NCBI GenBank assembly: GCA_902489675.1
Contig: CABUAP010000013.1
Coordinates: forward strand, 1 to 15,594
Direction of reading: 5' to 3'
Length of the DNA: 15,594 nt
Origin: an uncultured Azospirillum sp.
Lineage (GTDB): Bacteria; Pseudomonadota; Alphaproteobacteria; RF32; CAG-239
The position numbers and the translations under genes were made by a program. The notes under the pieces were generated by a model that saw only the letters and a program-made list of their open reading frames with translations, had not been told where the DNA came from and searched no databases. Numbering within the stretch: position 1 is the first letter of the stretch; each line of letters opens with the position of its first letter. Shown piece by piece: positions 6,954-14,519 of this stretch.

Positions 6954-7535
6954 ATGACCGAAGGCGTTCGTTATCCGACATTGGCATTTCAAACCGGCGG
7001 TGCCGGACAGGCAGATGAGGGTATTCCCCCGCAACCTTTTGAAACCTTCTGCTATGATTCCGCCCTGTTGCAGGCCAAAATCGAAAACTTTAACGTCATC
7101 CCCTACACTTCTGTTCTGCCCAAAGAATTGTTTGGCAACATCGTACCGGTTGACAAAGTCGTCAACCAGTTCAAACACGGTGCCGTTTTGGAAGTAATTA
7201 TGGCCGGCAACGGCGCCGACCGTGATCAGCACAAAGCAATTGCCACCGGCGTCGGCGTTTGCTGGGGCAAAGATGCCAAAGGCGAATTGATCGGCGGCTG
7301 GGCTGCGGAATATGTTGAATATTTCGATACCTATATTGACGATGATATCGCCAAAACCCATTGCGAAATGTGGCTGAACCGCTCGCTTAACCATGAGCTG
7401 GAAATCCGCGGTGTGCAAAAACACAGCGAATTTCAGCTTTTCCACAATTACATCAATATCACGCAGCAGTTTGGCTACTGCCTGACATGCCTTGGCTTCC
7501 TCAATTTTGAACACGCGGAACCGGCCAAGGTATAA
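6954..7535 (+). CDS. aaxB: Pyruvoyl-dependent arginine decarboxylase AaxB
   Basis: This 193-residue enzyme converts arginine to agmatine and CO2 using a pyruvoyl group made by self-cleavage. The proenzyme site is Thr52-Ser53 in [14 protein letters not shown], the position I recall for the Chlamydia pneumoniae enzyme. Ser53 would become the pyruvoyl residue, leaving a 52-residue beta chain and a 141-residue alpha chain. Other stretches that match the chlamydial protein as I remember it are [60 protein letters not shown] and KHSEFQ.FHNYINI. Length is nearly that of AaxB. It has TAAGGAG 8 bases before the ATG. The antiporter follows 144 bases downstream and the porin is divergent. The expected role is proton-consuming acid resistance or depletion of host arginine. 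The coding frame is intact. Confidence 0.95.
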   Translation: MTEGVRYPTLAFQTGGAGQADEGIPPQPFETFCYDSALLQAKIENFNVIPYTSVLPKELFGNIVPVDKVVNQFKHGAVLEVIMAGNGADRDQHKAIATGVGVCWGKDAKGELIGGWAAEYVEYFDTYIDDDIAKTHCEMWLNRSLNHELEIRGVQKHSEFQLFHNYINITQQFGYCLTCLGFLNFEHAEPAKV

Positions 7536-7639
7536 TCAGCTTCGATGAAGACAGCCGAGCTAAAAAAATCTCGGTTGTTTTGAGAAGCTGATGCCGAACG
7601 TGAGGCGGAACAATCCATGAAAAACGGTTGCTTCGCCTC
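7535..7639 (+). other. Nested hairpins between decarboxylase and antiporter
   Basis: An outer 9-bp stem pairs ATCAGCTTC (7535-7543) with GAAGCTGAT (7584-7592). Inside it sits the CAGCCGAG/CTCGGTTG hairpin (7552-7577). A further 6-bp stem pairs GAGGCG (7602-7607) with CGCCTC (7634-7639). The outer and inner stems could form together as a branched fold. If transcribed with the decarboxylase this leader would lie ahead of the antiporter ribosome binding site (AGAGG near 7666-7670), so it could attenuate or regulate the antiporter. No known riboswitch family is recognised. Confidence 0.4.
7552..7581 (+). terminator. Likely intrinsic terminator or attenuator after aaxB
   Basis: CAGCCGAG (7552-7559) pairs with CTCGGTTG (7570-7577), with one G-T wobble, around an A-rich loop, and is followed by TTTT (7578-7581). 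It lies 17 bases after the decarboxylase stop. The T-run is short, so partial termination with read-through into the antiporter gene is plausible. Confidence 0.5.
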
Positions 7640-7678
7640 CTTTCGTAATCAAATCAATTTCATCAAGAGGATTTAACC

Positions 7679-9141
7679 ATGAAGGACAAAACCAAACCTT
7701 CCGTTCCCGAAACACCGGCAGCATCAACCGGCGGTCTCGGCGTTTTTGCTTTGGCAGCAATCGTTGTCAGCTCCATGATCGGCGGCGGCATCTATTCCCT
7801 GCCTCAAAATATGGCGGTGCCGTTCTTCTTTCCTGGGTCATCACCGGATTCGGCGTCTATTTCATCGCTAACACTTTCCGCACTTTGTCGGTTGCCAAAC
7901 CGGATCTCACCGCCGGCATTTATATGTACAGCCGCGAAGGCTTCGGCCCCTATGTCGGTTTTACCATCGGCTGGTCCTACTGGCTGTGTCAGATCTGCGG
8001 CAACGTCGGCTATGCGGTTATTACCATGGACGCTCTCAACTACTTCTTTCCGCCCTACTTTGCCGGCGGCAACAACCTGCTCTCCATTATCGGCGGCTCC
8101 ATCCTGATTTGGGGATTTAATTTCTTGGTTCTGCGCGGAATCAAGCAGGCGACATTGGTCAATACTATCGGCACCATTGCCAAAATCGTGCCGTTGATTT
8201 TGTTTGTTATCATTCTTGCTTTTATTTTCCACATTGACCGCTTCGATTTCAATTTCTGGGGAGAAAACACCAAATCTCTCGGCGGCCTCAGCAGCCAGAT
8301 CAAAAGCACCATGCTGGTTACTCTGTGGGCTTTTATCGGTATCGAAGGCGCCGTTGTCATGTCCAAACACGCCAAAAGCCCGCAAACTGTCGGCAGAGCG
8401 ACCTTGCTCGGCTTTATCGGCTGTCTGGCTATCTATATCCTGCTCTCGCTCCTGCCTTTCGGCTATATGAGCCAAGCAGAACTTGCCGCCATCCCCAATC
8501 CTTCTACCGCCGGTATTTTGGAAAAAGCCATCGGCCGTTCAGGAGCCTGGTTGATGAACATCGGACTGCTGATTTCGGTTTTGACCAGCTGGCTCGCCTG
8601 GACGATGATCACGGCGCAAATTCCGCAGGCTGCGGCCGAAAACGGAACTTTCCCGAAAGAATTTGCCAAAGAAAACGAATATCAGGCGCCGTCTGTTTCT
8701 CTGTGGATCACCAGCGCTTTGATGCAGGCCATGATTTTGCTGGTCTACTTTTCCCACAACGCTTGGAATACCATGCTCAGCATCACCAGTGTCATGGTTT
8801 TGCCGGCCTATTTCTCAAGCTGTGCCTACTTGTGGAAAATCTGCGAAGACGGCGAATATCCGGCCAACGCTTACATCAAACGCTCCACCGCCTTGTTTTC
8901 TTCCATCATCGGCTCGTTTTACGCTCTGTGGCTGATCTATGCCGCCGGACTTAACTATCTGTTGATGGCGGTTATCTTCATGGCCATCGGCATTCCGGTT
9001 TTTGTTTGGGCCAGAAAGCAGTCTGCCCCCGAACAAAAAGCCTTTACCGTCGGTGAAGCGGCTCTTGCCTGTCTGATGGTGGTCATTGCCATCTGGGCAA
9101 TCTATGCTTTCTCCCGTGGCATTGTCAACCTCAACGGCTGA
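7679..9141 (+). pseudogene. aaxC: Arginine/agmatine antiporter AaxC (ArcD-like), frameshifted
   Basis: This gene encodes an APC-superfamily antiporter that exchanges external arginine for internal agmatine, completing the AaxB cycle. It starts at ATG 7679 after AGAGG and reads correctly through the first-helix motif SSMIGGGIYSLPQNMA (up to about 7815), after which the frame turns to nonsense (stop at 8107). The family sequence resumes one frame over at 7816 (GAVLLSWVITGFGVYFIANT) and continues to 9141 through KPDLTAGIYMYSREGFGPY, TLWAFIGIEGAVVMSKHAK and the remaining helices of an expected twelve. ArcD relatives carry about five residues between LPQNMA and GAVL that are absent here, so the local event fits a 16-base deletion. 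It could be a real lesion, a strain polymorphism or an assembly fault. A restart at TTG 7885 or ATG 7924 has no ribosome binding site and would lose helix 1. Confidence 0.88.
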
Positions 9142-9159
9142 TAAGCCTCTTTAAATCAC

Positions 9160-9187
9160 AAAACCCCGTATTCAATACGGGGTTTTT
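9160..9187 (+). terminator. Rho-independent terminator after the antiporter gene
   Basis: CCCCGTAT (9164-9171) pairs with ATACGGGG (9175-9182) around a TCA loop, flanked by A's upstream and TTTTT (9183-9187) downstream. It lies about 20 bases past the antiporter stop and closes the aaxB-aaxC transcript. The A-run upstream makes it partly functional on the minus strand too. Confidence 0.9.
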
Positions 9188-9195
9188 CGAAATAT

Positions 9196-9237
9196 AAAAA
9201 AAAGAAAAAAGGAAAACGGCTTTTCACCGTTTTCCTT
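9196..9237 (-). terminator. Rho-independent terminator of the 175-aa unknown gene
   Basis: On the minus strand AAGGAAAACGG (complement of 9227-9237) pairs with CCGTTTTCCTT (complement of 9209-9219). A long T-rich run follows, opposite the A-rich tract 9196-9210. It sits just beyond the stop at 9256, back to back with the antiporter terminator. Confidence 0.85.
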
Positions 9238-9255
9238 ATCAACATTTCAACCATC

Positions 9256-9783
9256 CTAGAACTTGTTCAGCAACAGCTTAAAATCACCGGCCTTACCCCA
9301 TCCTCGCATAACAAACTCGGCAATTGCGGCCGAAAACAGATCCTGAAAGGTCACCGTTCGGTCTGCCGATCGGAAATAGCGCCGGATTGAACGATAGCGG
9401 CGGCAGTGATGAAGCAGATACCACAAGCCGCGGCCAGCCAGTTTTTCTATCCGCGCCCGGCAACGGTTAAGGAACCTAAGATTTTTGGCAATAAGCTTTC
9501 TCATCCGTTCATCGGGGATGAAAAACACCATTTCTTTGAGCAACGCCCAATCGGTTTTAAAATCGGGCCAGTTGCAAAACGAAGCGCCGATCAGCGGATC
9601 CGTTCCCAAAATATTCCCGGTGTTATACGCCTGATTGCTCATGATGTAGCTCTCGGTCATCTTGGCGCAGAGAAGCTGCTTGATACACTCGGCGAAACGA
9701 CGCACAAAATTTTCTTTGTTCTGCTCTTGAAGCACTAAACCAAACTCACCGAGTTCACTCAGTTGAAATATGTATGTTCCCAT
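9256..9783 (-). CDS. Hypothetical protein, 175 aa
   Basis: I do not recognise this protein. It has no signal peptide, membrane helix or metal motif. The first 110 residues are mixed and mainly helical in character (LVLQEQNKENFVRRFAEC, DWALLKEMVFFIPDERM). The stretch 105-140 is strongly basic with paired Arg (RCRARIEKLAGRG, HCRRYRSIRRYFR), which could bind nucleic acid or acidic lipids. Support for a real gene comes from signals on both sides: a good sigma-70 promoter ends about 26 bases before the ATG, and a strong terminator follows the stop. The ATG at 9783 has no Shine-Dalgarno site in its AT-rich leader; the next in-frame ATGs are at residues 42 and 48 and are no better. A 110-codon ORF on the other strand (9406-9738) is probably a shadow. 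Confidence 0.6.
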   Translation of the reverse strand: MGTYIFQLSELGEFGLVLQEQNKENFVRRFAECIKQLLCAKMTESYIMSNQAYNTGNILGTDPLIGASFCNWPDFKTDWALLKEMVFFIPDERMRKLIAKNLRFLNRCRARIEKLAGRGLWYLLHHCRRYRSIRRYFRSADRTVTFQDLFSAAIAEFVMRGWGKAGDFKLLLNKF

Positions 9784-9815
9784 AAATAATTAAATTAAAA
9801 ATTAACGTTACGGAA

Positions 9816-9843
9816 ATGATACGCCGATTAGACAAAAAGTCAA
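9816..9843 (-). promoter_or_regulatory. Sigma-70-type promoter of the 175-aa unknown gene
   Basis: On the minus strand TTGACT (9838-9843) and TATCAT (9816-9821) are separated by 16 bases; each matches consensus at five of six positions. Transcription would start near 9809, leaving a short AT-rich leader to the ATG at 9783. It lies just past the stop of the upstream LprI-like gene (9865), so this gene has its own transcript. Confidence 0.6.
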
Positions 9844-9864
9844 CCGTTATATTTTCTGTCAAAC

Positions 9865-11136
9865 TTATTTTTCTTCCCGCAGCTCGGCAGCAGACAGGTT
9901 AATCCCGTAAAAATCATTATGCCCGTGGTTATTATCCGGCACTCTCATATCCTTGGGCACCATCAGCACAATGCTGCTTCCGCCAGCCAAACCTGCCGGT
10001 AGCTTTTCAAATTCCCGCAACAAAACGTACATTCTGAAAGCATCATACCTAAACGGGTTCTGATACTCTTTCGGCGACGTTCCACTCAAAAAGGAATACC
10101 CCGCCGCCTTAATCCTGGCAATATCGTCCCGGCTGACTTTTCTGATTTTCCCTTCTTTGATCAATTGTTCCAGCCCGGCATCCTCGGGCGGGATGTCCAA
10201 AACCAGAAATTCGCCGTCAACAATCTGCGGATCATATTCGTAGGCAGACCAATCTTTTTCTTCGCCCACAACCGGCTTATCCAAAACTTGCACGTTTTTC
10301 AGCCCGATGTTCAGCTCTTCGACCGCCTCGACAATTTCGTCTTTGTCAAAATGATAATTCAAACAACGGTCATCACTGTCATTCATATGGTTACCGTTGC
10401 GGTTTTTGGTCTGCACGCCGGCTTTCATGCCGCGGATCATCTGTTCATAATGCCCGCCGGCCAAAACCGCCCGCAAATCCGTCTGCGGCGTGGTATAAAT
10501 GTTCCAGATAACAGGACGGTACGAAGACAGCAGCATCACCACACATTTGCCCGGCCGGTTGATTTTAACATCTGCCGAATAAGTAAGGTTCTGCTCGCTG
10601 ATGAACAGATTTTTTTCCTCGCGCAGCCCGCCGTCAGAGCTGTAAGCATAGACTTCGCAATCGTCGTCAATGTTTTTCAACTGGCAGCGAAGCGGTTCTT
10701 TTTCTTTATATTTTTCGGAATACTGCCGGCCTTTGAACCATTTGTCCGCATAGTCAAAAGCTTTCAGCAGACAAGCGCGGTTTTGGCATCCCCGCAGCCG
10801 ATAAACGGTATAAACGGTAAAAATGTCGGCAATATTCTTTTCTTCCGCACCGGTCACGGCCGCAGCCGCCTCTTTAACCGCCTGATTTTTGGCTCTCAGC
10901 TCATCATCGGCACAAATAACCTTTTCGGTCAGATTTTGCGGCCGGTTACAATCGGCTAATTGCGATTTTTCTTTCAACGGCAGCATCATATAAGCTTTGG
11001 AAAACATATCCGGCTTTCTCGCCATACCGGTAAAGGTCTGGCCAAGTTTCAGATCTGCCGGCGGCACCACCCCGGGCGCGAGAAAAACATTTTCATGCTC
11101 GGCACCGGCCGGAAGGCTGTCAACCGGAGCGGTCAA
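9865..11136 (-). CDS. LprI-like (DUF1311-like) paralog 2, no signal peptide, TTG start
   Basis: This 423-residue protein is a clear paralog of the gene just upstream. An LprI-like motif, ADCNRPQNLTEKVICADDEL with Cys63 and Cys75, follows about 60 residues of unique sequence. The shared unrecognised domain comes next: DDDCEVYAYS, then INRPGKCVVMLLSS, then VIWNIYTTPQTDLRAVLAGG. A C-terminal part has QLIKEGKIRKVSRDDIARIKAAG and an extra tail of about 75 residues absent from the first copy. LprI domains are normally exported, yet no signal peptide is visible. The start is TTG at 11136, set by GGAGG six bases before it; TTG overlaps the TGA of the upstream gene (TTGA), which indicates coupled translation. 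Either the protein stays in the cytosol, or it is exported in another way. Function is unknown. Confidence 0.8.
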   Translation of the reverse strand: MTAPVDSLPAGAEHENVFLAPGVVPPADLKLGQTFTGMARKPDMFSKAYMMLPLKEKSQLADCNRPQNLTEKVICADDELRAKNQAVKEAAAAVTGAEEKNIADIFTVYTVYRLRGCQNRACLLKAFDYADKWFKGRQYSEKYKEKEPLRCQLKNIDDDCEVYAYSSDGGLREEKNLFISEQNLTYSADVKINRPGKCVVMLLSSYRPVIWNIYTTPQTDLRAVLAGGHYEQMIRGMKAGVQTKNRNGNHMNDSDDRCLNYHFDKDEIVEAVEELNIGLKNVQVLDKPVVGEEKDWSAYEYDPQIVDGEFLVLDIPPEDAGLEQLIKEGKIRKVSRDDIARIKAAGYSFLSGTSPKEYQNPFRYDAFRMYVLLREFEKLPAGLAGGSSIVLMVPKDMRVPDNNHGHNDFYGINLSAAELREEK

Positions 11137-12239
11137 ACATATCCTCCGGCACCCGAGGTGCCGTATTGATAAATAAATTTGTAATCGGAAGTTTTAAGGT
11201 AAAAATTCTCATTATCCAGATTAACCACACCGTCTGCCTTCATTTGTTCCAAATCGGCATCCGTAAGCCGCCGTGCCTTGCCGGCGGCAATCAGCTGGTT
11301 CCAGCCTTCCTCGCGCGGACGCAGCCCCTCAACCTGATTGATACCGGCAAAACGATCCGACACCGCATATTCGGACAACGGCGCGTTATCGCCGATCTTG
11401 CCGTCATAAACCATATTGATCCGATCGGCCGCAATATTATGACGGGCAAAAAATTCTGCCGCTTTATCCGATGCAATATAACGGTTAAAACAAAGCTCTG
11501 CGTTTTTAGCCATATCTGTATTCAAACCGATAATCACTTCCGTTTTTTCAGGATAACCGCGCACTGCCTGATTATCATCGGCACCGACAAAAATTTTCCG
11601 AAGATCAGTGTCTTTGGTCGCCTGAATATTCCATACCCTCGCATATTGAGAAGACAGGAACAAATAAACACACTTATGCGGACGGTTGATTTTCAAACTG
11701 CTTTCAAAGGTATAATATTTTTGGGAAATGGAAAAGTTCCGGCTTCTGTTGGTGGTGTCTTGATCACTATACACATAAATCTCGCATCCGTCCGGAATCT
11801 GCAAAACCCGGCATTGTCTTGCCCGTCCGTATTCCGAAAGCGCCTGCTTATACGCCCGGTAGCCCTCTGTCAGACATTTTTCGTCCCGGCATTTCTCCAG
11901 TTGCTGATTTTCGGCTCTCATCCGCGACAAAACACTGTCATAAAATTCAACTTCGGCCGCTGCTTCCTCTTTTGCCGCCGCCAGCGCCGCCGGTTCACCG
12001 CCCGTCGGCTCCTGCTGTTTCAGTTCCGACAGTTTTTTCCTGGCCTGCGCCGCCCGTTCGGCAAACATATCTTCCGCCCGCCGCACTTCGTTATTCAACT
12101 TCTTCAGCGCGGGAGACAGACAAACATACTGTTCCGTTGTCGAAGTAAGCACATTTTTGTTGCAATCTACCGATGCCGAAACATTTCCCGCCGCCGGCAG
12201 CATCAAAGCCAGAGCTAAAAACACCATCCGAGTTTTCAT
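11133..12239 (-). CDS. Secreted LprI-like (DUF1311-like) paralog 1
   Basis: The 368-residue product starts with a signal peptide (MKTRMVFLALALMLPAAG, cleavage near NVSA). The LprI-like segment follows directly, with Cys26 and Cys40 in the C...TxxxxVC...L...N pattern known from lysozyme-inhibitor-like LprI. A charged Ala/Glu/Lys-rich helix, probably a coiled coil, runs over about residues 45-115 and includes a Gly-Gly break. The domain shared with the next gene then appears: DGCEIYVYSDQ, LKINRPHKCVYLFLSS, ARVWNIQATKDTDLRKIFVG. Near the C-terminus is QLIAAGKARRLTDADLEQMKADG. Start 12239 has AAAGGAAC seven bases upstream; the in-frame ATG at 12257 lacks one. It is the first gene of a two-gene unit. 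An inhibitor or envelope-binding role is suggested only by the LprI motif. Confidence 0.82.
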   Translation of the reverse strand: MKTRMVFLALALMLPAAGNVSASVDCNKNVLTSTTEQYVCLSPALKKLNNEVRRAEDMFAERAAQARKKLSELKQQEPTGGEPAALAAAKEEAAAEVEFYDSVLSRMRAENQQLEKCRDEKCLTEGYRAYKQALSEYGRARQCRVLQIPDGCEIYVYSDQDTTNRSRNFSISQKYYTFESSLKINRPHKCVYLFLSSQYARVWNIQATKDTDLRKIFVGADDNQAVRGYPEKTEVIIGLNTDMAKNAELCFNRYIASDKAAEFFARHNIAADRINMVYDGKIGDNAPLSEYAVSDRFAGINQVEGLRPREEGWNQLIAAGKARRLTDADLEQMKADGVVNLDNENFYLKTSDYKFIYQYGTSGAGGYV

Positions 12240-12338
12240 AAACCGTTCCTTTCCCAATTATTTTTAATATTCAGAAGTCTACAACCTTTCAGGCAATAAA
12301 GCAAAAAAATTATTTTTCCCGACCGTGACGATAAAGCT

Positions 12339-12356
12339 TGCGGTAATTTCCGCAAT
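12339..12356. promoter_or_regulatory. Short inverted repeat upstream of xseA
   Basis: TTGCGG and CCGCAA form a perfect 6-bp inverted repeat around TAATTT in the 151-base divergent gap between the LprI-like gene (start 12239) and xseA (start 12391). TTGCGG with TAAACT 17 bases downstream (12362-12367) also makes a weak promoter for xseA. It could be an operator or a hairpin in a leader; nothing else is recognised in this gap. Confidence 0.25.
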
Positions 12357-12390
12357 CGATTAAACTTGTCGGCTGTCAAAGGAAAACAAT

Positions 12391-13716
12391 ATGCAGGAAA
12401 TGATACCGGAATTTACCGTCAGCGAAATCTCGTTTGCCATCAAACGCACCATGGAAAATACTTTTGCCCATGTGCGCGTCAAAGGCGAAATCTTTGGCTG
12501 CAAACGTGCGGATTCCGGGCATTATTACCTGTCGCTCAAAGACGAAAACGCCAACCTTTCCGCCGTCTGCTGGAAAGGCGTGGCCTCAGGGCTTGCCGTC
12601 AAACCCGAAGACGGGCTTGAAGTAACGGCAACCGGAAGAATCACCACTTTTGCCGGCAAAAGCAGTTACCAATTGGTGATCGAACAGATGGAAGTTGCCG
12701 GCACCGGTGCACTGCTCAAACTGCTGGAAGAACGCAAACAAAAATTTGCCGCCGAGGGGCTGTTTGACCCGGCACATAAAAAAACAATCCCTTTTCTGCC
12801 GCGGGTCATCGGTGTGGTCACCAGCCCGACCGGCGCCGTCATTCGCGATATTATTCACCGGGTTACCGACCGCTTTCCCTCCCGCATCATCATTTGGCCG
12901 ACACTTGTTCAAGGCGAAGGCGCAGCCGAACAAATCGCCGCGGCGGTCAACGGCTTCAACCGCCTGCCGGTGGACGGCCCGGTTCCCCGTCCCGACCTGC
13001 TGATCGTCGCCCGCGGCGGCGGCTCGCTGGAAGACCTTTGGTGTTTTAATGAAGAAAATGTCATCCGCGCGGTCTACGATTCCGAAATTCCGCTGATTTC
13101 CGCCGTCGGACACGAAACTGATACCATGCTGATCGATTTTGTTTCCGACCTGCGCGCGCCCACACCGACCGGCGCTGCCGAATTTGCCGTTCCGGTCAAA
13201 AGCGAACTGGAGGCAAGGATTCTCACGTTGCAGAGCCGCATGGTCAGCGCTTGCAGCCGCTATTTTCAGGAACGCCGCAGCCTGCTTGACGGTCTTAAAC
13301 GAGGCATCCCCAATCTGGAACAGATTTTGCTCGAAAACACCCAAAAACTGGATGACCGAGCCGAACGCCTGCGCATAAGTTTTAAAAATTATCTGGAAAA
13401 CCGACAAAACCAGCTTAATTTAAATAAAATTAAACCATTTTACATTACCAACATATTTGAGAAAAAAGCAGAAACTTTGCAAAATCTCAATCTTCGGCTC
13501 CAATCCGTTTCGGTAGAATCGGTTTTGAAACGAGGTTTTGCCTGGGTCCGAAACGGACGGCATCAAACTGTTGCCGATGCCGCCGAGGCCAAAAAACATA
13601 ACAATCTGGAGATCATATTTGCCGACGGCTCCGTTAAAGTCCGTCCGATTGTGAGGAAAAATGAATTACAAGGCGATTTGTTTGACAATCTGTTTGCTGA
13701 CAGCGGCAGCAAGTAA
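12391..13716 (+). CDS. xseA: Exodeoxyribonuclease VII large subunit
   Basis: XseA is the catalytic subunit of exonuclease VII, which degrades single-stranded DNA from both ends and helps in mismatch repair and tolerance of DNA damage. The 441 residues have a normal length and layout. An N-terminal OB-fold runs over about residues 5-100 ([28 protein letters not shown]...GHYYLSLKD). The catalytic core follows with [40 protein letters not shown] and [20 protein letters not shown], then [10 protein letters not shown] coiled-coil region and a C-terminal beta segment ([11 protein letters not shown]...) follow. CAAAGGAAAACAAT precedes the ATG. The small subunit gene xseB is not in the window. The 3' end overlaps the M23 peptidase gene by 56 bases. 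Confidence 0.97.
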   Translation: MQEMIPEFTVSEISFAIKRTMENTFAHVRVKGEIFGCKRADSGHYYLSLKDENANLSAVCWKGVASGLAVKPEDGLEVTATGRITTFAGKSSYQLVIEQMEVAGTGALLKLLEERKQKFAAEGLFDPAHKKTIPFLPRVIGVVTSPTGAVIRDIIHRVTDRFPSRIIIWPTLVQGEGAAEQIAAAVNGFNRLPVDGPVPRPDLLIVARGGGSLEDLWCFNEENVIRAVYDSEIPLISAVGHETDTMLIDFVSDLRAPTPTGAAEFAVPVKSELEARILTLQSRMVSACSRYFQERRSLLDGLKRGIPNLEQILLENTQKLDDRAERLRISFKNYLENRQNQLNLNKIKPFYITNIFEKKAETLQNLNLRLQSVSVESVLKRGFAWVRNGRHQTVADAAEAKKHNNLEIIFADGSVKVRPIVRKNELQGDLFDNLFADSGSK

Positions 13717-14515
13717 TGCCGACGCCACCGAGCTTTGCGGCGATTTCAAACAGGGGGAAATCATTACCGGCCGGGTTACCGATAACGCCGAAGCCGTTAT
13801 TTTCAACGACAAAAACTATCCGGTAACCGAAGACGGTTACTTCATCCTTGCCTTCAGCCGCGACCAAAAAGCGCAGGCCGACCTTTTTCTGCAATATCCT
13901 GACGGCAAAAAAGAACTCTGCCGGCTGCCGATCCAAACCTATGACTGGGATATCCAGCGCATCAACGGCATCCCGCAGTCTAAAGTAACCCCCGATTCTT
14001 CGCATGATGCCGAAATCCGACGCGAACAAAAAGACGTACGCCGCTCTTTGACCGTCATGCAGCCGGGTGACTATTGGCGCGAGGGATTTATCCTGCCGGT
14101 TTACGGACGGATCAGCGGCGAATTCGGCAATCAACGGATCTTCAACGGTACCCCAAAAAGCCCCCACAGCGGCACCGATATCGCTGCACCGGAAGGAACA
14201 GTGGTTAAAGCTTCGGGCAGCGGCAAAGTTATTTTAAGCGGCAAAAACTATTTTTATACCGGCAACATGGTCATCATCGACCACGGACAAGGACTGCAAA
14301 CAATTTACGCTCACCTCAAAGAAGCCAAAGTCAAGGCCGGCGAAACCGTTAAAAAAGGACAGGTTATCGGCTTGGTTGGCCATACCGGCCGCGCAACCGG
14401 CCCTCACCTGCACTGGGGCGCCTCCTTAAACAATGTGCGTTTCCGCCCGCACTCACTCCTAAATCTCAACCAAAAGAAATGTCGGAACATAACCACCGCC
14501 AAGAAAACGGACTAA
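13661..14515 (+). CDS. Secreted M23 (lysostaphin-type) metallopeptidase
   Basis: This 284-residue exported protein is a probable peptidoglycan endopeptidase. A signal peptide covers about residues 1-22 ([20 protein letters not shown]). An N-terminal beta domain of about 120 residues follows; it includes [10 protein letters not shown] and [19 protein letters not shown] and resembles the region I recall in front of M23 domains of Alphaproteobacteria. The M23 domain begins near residue 145 ([14 protein letters not shown]) and has the zinc ligands His169 and Asp173 in [13 protein letters not shown] and His251 in TGPHLHWG, with His218 (TIYAHLK) and His249 as catalytic histidines. All key residues are present, so it should be active rather than a LytM activator lacking zinc. 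The start has GAGG four bases upstream and lies 56 bases inside xseA. uppP starts 4 bases after the stop, so cotranscription is likely. Confidence 0.95.
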   Translation: MNYKAICLTICLLTAAASNADATELCGDFKQGEIITGRVTDNAEAVIFNDKNYPVTEDGYFILAFSRDQKAQADLFLQYPDGKKELCRLPIQTYDWDIQRINGIPQSKVTPDSSHDAEIRREQKDVRRSLTVMQPGDYWREGFILPVYGRISGEFGNQRIFNGTPKSPHSGTDIAAPEGTVVKASGSGKVILSGKNYFYTGNMVIIDHGQGLQTIYAHLKEAKVKAGETVKKGQVIGLVGHTGRATGPHLHWGASLNNVRFRPHSLLNLNQKKCRNITTAKKTD

Positions 14516-14519
14516 AAAC

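Noticed and set aside
6903..7514. 203-codon open frame on the minus strand
   Set aside because: It lies antisense to the arginine decarboxylase, whose family match is certain. No ribosome binding site or recognisable domain is present.
7885..9141. Antiporter as a complete gene starting at TTG 7885
   Set aside because: There is no ribosome binding site, and the family's first helix is encoded upstream in another frame from a well-placed ATG at 7679. The frameshift reading is better supported.
10165..10959. 264-codon open frame on the plus strand
   Set aside because: It is antisense to the second LprI-like gene; the real frame is proven by its similarity to the neighbouring paralog.
11133..11141. 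Programmed -1 frameshift fusing the two LprI-like proteins
   Set aside because: The overlap (TATGTTTGA) has no X-XXY-YYZ slippery heptamer, and a good GGAGG site precedes the TTG, so reinitiation explains the arrangement better.
11166..12218. 350-codon open frame on the plus strand
   Set aside because: It is a mirror of the secreted LprI-like gene, which has a signal peptide, a ribosome binding site and a paralog. The plus-strand translation has a shadow-like composition.
12586..13407. 273-codon open frame on the minus strand
   Set aside because: It is antisense to xseA, which shows the full set of family motifs.
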